A stretch of 64,000 bases of DNA from GH45 sp046704385 (GTDB lineage Bacteria; Bacteroidota; Bacteroidia; Bacteroidales; SZUA-534). How positions within the stretch are numbered: the first letter of the stretch is position 1; every line of letters starts with the position of its first letter. Made by a program: the position numbers and the translations under genes. A model generated the notes under the pieces. The model was not told the origin of the DNA and made no database searches. It saw only the letters and a program-made list of their open reading frames with translations. This document shows, one piece after another, positions 60,549 through 64,000 of this stretch. Where the stretch lies: contig JBJKSB010000055.1 in the NCBI GenBank assembly GCA_046704385.1, positions 18,709 through 82,708 on the forward strand, in the 5' to 3' direction.

Positions 60549-61036
60549 TATTTAATACCTCCGTCTGTTATCATATTCGCTTATTTCATTTGCTTCATTA
60601 ACCTTATAATCAAAGCTGCCTGCATTATTAATTTATATACTAAATTATAAACCTGATTAATACTGTACAGTATTTTTAAGAAGGGAAGAATCTGATACAA
60701 TTATTCCTTTTTGTAAGCGTACTGCATTTATATCTGAAAAAGGATAAAAAATGTATCAATCTAAACTAATCAAGAATAAAATGTACTATTTCAATATTCA
60801 ATTTCGGAGCAAAGGTATAAAAATATATTCCGTATTCAACAGAAAATGAATGTATTAATTATTAGTAAAACCAAAAAAACAACTCAATCTATTATGGTAT
60901 AGGTTTTTAAAGATGGTATTAATTATGTCCATTAATAATGAATATGTATTTAAATATTTTAATAACGTTATAAATTGTAGTCCGTTTTAATTTTTATTTT
61001 GTTAACCTGCAATATTATAGTCCGATTCTGCCTCAT
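60549..61036. other. intergenic region with long csp leader
   Basis: The 488 bases contain the csp promoter and leader, plus a perfect 12-bp palindrome TACTGTACAGTA (60661-60672) inside the leader. No gene, RNA or other repeat was recognised to the left of the M14 peptidase stop at 61037. Confidence 0.4.
60810..60840 (-). promoter_or_regulatory. csp promoter (long leader)
   Basis: On the minus strand GTTG (60840-60837), a 19-base spacer and TACCTTTG (60817-60810) match the Bacteroidota promoter with one mismatch in the -33 box. Transcription from here would give about 255 bases of untranslated leader. Confidence 0.5.
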
Positions 61037-62845
61037 TTAAAACTTCTCCTTATACTCTTTTTCGCTTACAACAGGTAATTCAATTTTAGCATTAATACGA
61101 GCCACAGGATAACGCATATAAGTTTTTTCAAAATAAGGTGAATTACGGTAAATAAATTGCATTTGCCGATACGTATCTTTTTGCAGGGTCGAATCCAGTT
61201 CAATTTGTTCCTTCAACTTTTCTTTCAACCCTGGTGTTGTGTCCAGAATTTGCATGGCGCGATCCTCAAAAATAAAGGGTGAAAAGTACTCGCGGCTTTG
61301 TAAAATTTCATCAAACATGTTCCAGGCAAAATAAGAATCAGGGGCTTCCGGTTCAAGTGCCTGAATTATATAGTCGGATTCTCTCCCTTTTACCGATACC
61401 ACATAATCGCCTTTGGAAAAATTAACATTTATAACGGTGGGTTTTACAGTTACATTGTTATGCAGGTAATGTCCGTTGTAGGGTTCATCACTGGTTTTGT
61501 ATTCATCAATATAGTACATTTCAGCCTCAACAGACACATCAGCCGAGAGCCTTTTCATATCTGCCTTGTTCCATGCGAGTCTTTTAACAGCTTCTTTCCA
61601 GGCCTGCGGCACAATGTAATACTCAGGCGCTTTTACTGTATAAACCGGATTATAATAATCATAGTATTTAATTTTTTTTGTATATGGTTTTTCCCTGTTG
61701 TAGTGTAACAAAGGCTGACCTGTTAATTTACTGGGAGGATACGAAGCTTCAAACCCATTAAAGGATATCATATCGTATTTGGATGAATCGATTTTCCATT
61801 GCAAAACAAACTCATTCTGCTTTTTCAGGTATTGATCAGCCTGATCGATATAATCAGCTATTTCTGCCGAATGATCGGAGGTATATTGCAATAAACAATG
61901 CATAAAATCACGACACGATTCCACCCGGTCCTGAAAAGATTTAAAAATATGATTCTCCGTAATAAATGAAAGCGTGTTGAACAACGAAGTATAGCCGGTT
62001 GAATAACGCGGAATATCTTCGAATTGTGGATAACCTTCATCGGGAGTTTTTCTCCAGACATTTACATAAGGGCACATCAGGTATTTGCTGTTTTGTTTCA
62101 TCAAGCTAAAAAGTGCCGGTTCCATGGTTTTATGCAGGTAGTTTCCCAAAACAGGAGGCAAATCTTCGTACATAGTGGTTATTAAAGTCATGGTATTCTG
62201 GTGATCCGACCCATCGGTAGTATGGGTTTCCAGGAATATATCAGGTTTCCATTCTTGAAAAATCTTGGTAAATGCCTTGGCATTTTCAGTCTGGCAAGCT
62301 ATAAAATCACGGTTAAGATCAATATTACGGGCATTTCCCCTGAAACCACATTCCTCAGGACCATCCTGGTTTGCACGGTTATAGGGACTACGATTTAGCA
62401 TACCGCCAATATTATAAGCCGGAATAATACAGACTACAGTATTTTTTAAAATTTCTGCTATTGAATCGCGCTTACCCAGTAAATCGGCCGCCAATTGTAA
62501 ACTTGCCTCCATGCCGGCAGGTTCCCCCGGATGAATACCATTGTTTATCAAAACAATTCGCATGTTATCCTTATGAAGAATTTTTGGATTAAATTCTTTA
62601 AAATTACTGATAACGAATAAGTGTAAAGGTTTTCCGCTGTCAGTTTTGCCATACTTTATAAGCTGGGCTTTGGGTGAAGCATCGGCCAGTTTTTGATATT
62701 CTGCAATTAACTGATCGTAGGTCAGCGTTTTGTTCTGCAAATAAACTTTTGGCGGATTAAACTGTGAATATCCCGAATAGCTCAAAGCTGCAAGAAAAAT
62801 AATAACCAGGGAGTAACGCATATCAAATCTAAATAAATGAAACAA
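61037..62845 (-). CDS. M14 family zinc carboxypeptidase-like protein, secreted
   Basis: The 602-residue protein has a signal peptide (YSLVIIFLAALSYSGYSQ). The M14 domain shows INNGIHPGEPAGMEASLQLA (zinc ligands in H-x-x-E), RNIDLNRDF (substrate-binding arginines) and DIFLETHTTDGSDH with the third histidine. The catalytic Glu is in the TENHIF region near residue 290 or further on. A C-terminal region (about 330-602) of mixed strands is not recognised. It should hydrolyse peptides or peptide crosslinks in the envelope. It is separated from the csp genes by 488 bases and divergent from the serine hydrolase gene. A TAATTTTG box (complement of 62872-62879) is a possible -7 element. Confidence 0.85.
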   Translation of the reverse strand: MFHLFRFDMRYSLVIIFLAALSYSGYSQFNPPKVYLQNKTLTYDQLIAEYQKLADASPKAQLIKYGKTDSGKPLHLFVISNFKEFNPKILHKDNMRIVLINNGIHPGEPAGMEASLQLAADLLGKRDSIAEILKNTVVCIIPAYNIGGMLNRSPYNRANQDGPEECGFRGNARNIDLNRDFIACQTENAKAFTKIFQEWKPDIFLETHTTDGSDHQNTMTLITTMYEDLPPVLGNYLHKTMEPALFSLMKQNSKYLMCPYVNVWRKTPDEGYPQFEDIPRYSTGYTSLFNTLSFITENHIFKSFQDRVESCRDFMHCLLQYTSDHSAEIADYIDQADQYLKKQNEFVLQWKIDSSKYDMISFNGFEASYPPSKLTGQPLLHYNREKPYTKKIKYYDYYNPVYTVKAPEYYIVPQAWKEAVKRLAWNKADMKRLSADVSVEAEMYYIDEYKTSDEPYNGHYLHNNVTVKPTVINVNFSKGDYVVSVKGRESDYIIQALEPEAPDSYFAWNMFDEILQSREYFSPFIFEDRAMQILDTTPGLKEKLKEQIELDSTLQKDTYRQMQFIYRNSPYFEKTYMRYPVARINAKIELPVVSEKEYKEKF

Positions 62846-62917
62846 AAATTTAAGAAATCGCTAAATTTAACCAAAATTACATAAGCTTTAGATTATTAAA
62901 CATAAAAATTAAACTCC

Positions 62918-63880
62918 ATGATTATTCAAAGAAATGCCTACAAGTCAATGTCAGCTACAAATAAATATTTTTGGTTGATGGATATATTACGCAAACAAAA
63001 GTATAATCGCCTGATTTCATTCCTTTTATTTAGTGTTTTACTTCTGGTATTCAATATTAAAACAATTGCCCAGGATAAAACTATTCCTTCCTTTATCACC
63101 GATAGCCTGGATAATTATATTGAAGATGTTATACACGATTGGAATTTGCCGGGATTAGCCATTGGAGTGGTTAAAGATGGTGAAATTGTTGTACAAAAGG
63201 GTTATGGTTTTCTGTCGATGGACAAACAAAAACCGGTTGATGAGAATACGCTTTTTATGATTGGATCAAATACCAAAGCTTTTACAGCCACTTCAATGGC
63301 TATGCTCGAAAACGATAAAAAATGTTCATTGAATGACCCGGTAACCAAATGGGTACCAAAGTTTAAAATGCACGATCCATGGGTGACACAACATGCAAAT
63401 TTAATTGACATTATGTCGCACCGCCTTGGATTTGAGACCTTTCAGGGTGATTTTATGTATTTTGATACAGACCTTACCCACGACGAAATGCTTGAAAAAA
63501 TCGGATCGGTTACACCAAAATATGATTTCCGTACCAAATGGGGATATTGCAATGCCGGTTTTTTTGTTGCTGGCGAAGCTATAAAATCAATTTCAGGGAT
63601 GAATTGGAATGAATTCGTAAAACAACGGATACTTACCCCTCTTAAAATGACGCGTACTTGTACTACAGTTGATGAGATAAAAAAATCGGATAATGCCGCC
63701 ACCGGGCACACCATCTACGATTTTAAATTAAGAACAATACCATATGGCGGACTTGATCTATTGGGGCCGGCAGGCAGCATAAGTTCCTGCGTAAAAGATA
63801 TGAACCATTGGACGATGACCCTGTTGGATAGTGGAAAATATGAAGGACGTGTAATTATCCCGCAACAAGCTATAACCTAA
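62918..63880 (+). pseudogene. class C beta-lactamase-like serine hydrolase, 3' truncated
   Basis: The frame opens at ATG 62918; ATG 62978 gives a cleaner signal peptide (RLISFLLFSVLLLVFNI) and is the likelier start. The hydrolase shows SNTKAFTATSMAML with the S-x-x-K nucleophile and WGYCNAGFFVAGEAI with the Y-x-N motif. The third motif (HTG/KTG-like) region is not reached. The frame stops at IIPQQAIT after about 320 codons, whereas relatives continue beyond this segment, and the following 120 bases do not extend it. It is therefore broken, probably by a rearrangement or insertion; the rest would lie beyond the window. If intact such proteins are periplasmic esterases or peptidases. Confidence 0.75.
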
Positions 63881-64000
63881 AATCCGCAGGTCTAATTTTC
63901 TTAAAATTTTATTGTAAAATTGGGCTTGTGGATTTCGATTTAATTGATAATCTGGACTTCTTCCAATAGCACGGAAAACAAATATCACCCATTCAGTCTT
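63881..64000. other. possible insertion or rearrangement junction
   Basis: The last 120 bases do not continue the serine hydrolase. On the minus strand the sequence is open from the edge through VFRAIGRSPDYQLNRNPQAQ without a recognised family. It could be the end of a mobile element running off the window; this cannot be settled here. Confidence 0.35.

Noticed and set aside
60661..60672. TACTGTACAGTA as a LexA box
   Set aside because: The perfect palindrome is present, but LexA boxes of known type have a spacer between CTGT and ACAG, and no SOS gene is adjacent; kept only as a palindrome in the csp leader.
63758..63988. Transposase C-terminus on the minus strand at the right edge
   Set aside because: The frame is open, but no transposase motif or terminal repeat can be recognised in the visible 120 bases.

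Overview
The window comes from a member of the Bacteroidota, most likely a Bacteroidales/Marinilabiliales-type environmental bacterium. Visible support: low GC; promoter-like boxes of the form TAnnTTTG with an upstream TTTG and no obvious Shine-Dalgarno sequences; two large secreted proteins ending in a type IX secretion (T9SS type A) sorting domain; a GH115 xylan glucuronidase; and families typical of the phylum (DUF4251, DUF3098-like, DUF2723, fused malic enzyme/phosphotransacetylase). No rRNA, tRNA or CRISPR array was recognised.

Layout. 1-7.8 kb: the start of an Hsp20 chaperone cut by the window edge, a terpenoid-cyclase-fold protein, a lipoprotein, a GNAT / Na+-symporter / alanine racemase / ornithine-type racemase operon, a tiny four-cysteine protein, and a MarR regulator with matching operator-like sites. 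7.9-12.6 kb: a secreted GH115 alpha-glucuronidase and an SGNH esterase exported by T9SS, probably acting on decorated xylan. 13.0-14.7 kb: a decayed type II restriction-modification system, with a D12-class adenine methyltransferase, a BglII/BstYI-like endonuclease, an intact controller (C) protein and four copies of its probable operator; both enzyme genes carry one premature stop. 14.9-24.3 kb: a 1500-residue CotH-type T9SS cargo, an aminotransferase, DUF4251 and MaoC proteins, and malic enzyme.

24.7-39.9 kb is a signalling island on the plus strand: a YfiR-like periplasmic protein, a membrane hybrid kinase with a CHASE8-like sensor, a 1886-residue kinase (receiver + about ten PAS + GAF + HisKA_3), a NarL-type regulator, a methyl-accepting protein, a hemerythrin, a PAS hybrid kinase, a lone receiver, then a small membrane protein, an ECF sigma factor and a possible membrane partner. 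The gene order suggests a phosphorelay from the envelope sensor through the giant kinase to the NarL-type regulator.

40-51.7 kb: a DUF2723 membrane glycosyltransferase-like protein, cupin, DUF2804, ferredoxin-NADP reductase-like protein, RlmN, a secreted duplicated-domain protein behind LacI-like operator motifs, another PAS kinase, an aspartase/fumarase-family lyase and a thioesterase. 52-57 kb: a CbiMQO-type nickel/cobalt ECF transporter with an OprB-like porin at the front and a ketopantoate reductase at the end. 57-64 kb: two truncated genes (isoprenylcysteine methyltransferase-like, nitroreductase-like), a secreted cyclophilin, two cold-shock-domain genes flanking a nitronate monooxygenase, an M14 peptidase, and a class C serine hydrolase broken near the window edge, probably at a rearrangement or insertion junction. 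Palindromic intergenic repeat clusters lie near 39.9-40.0, 43.7-43.8 and 51.8-51.9 kb.
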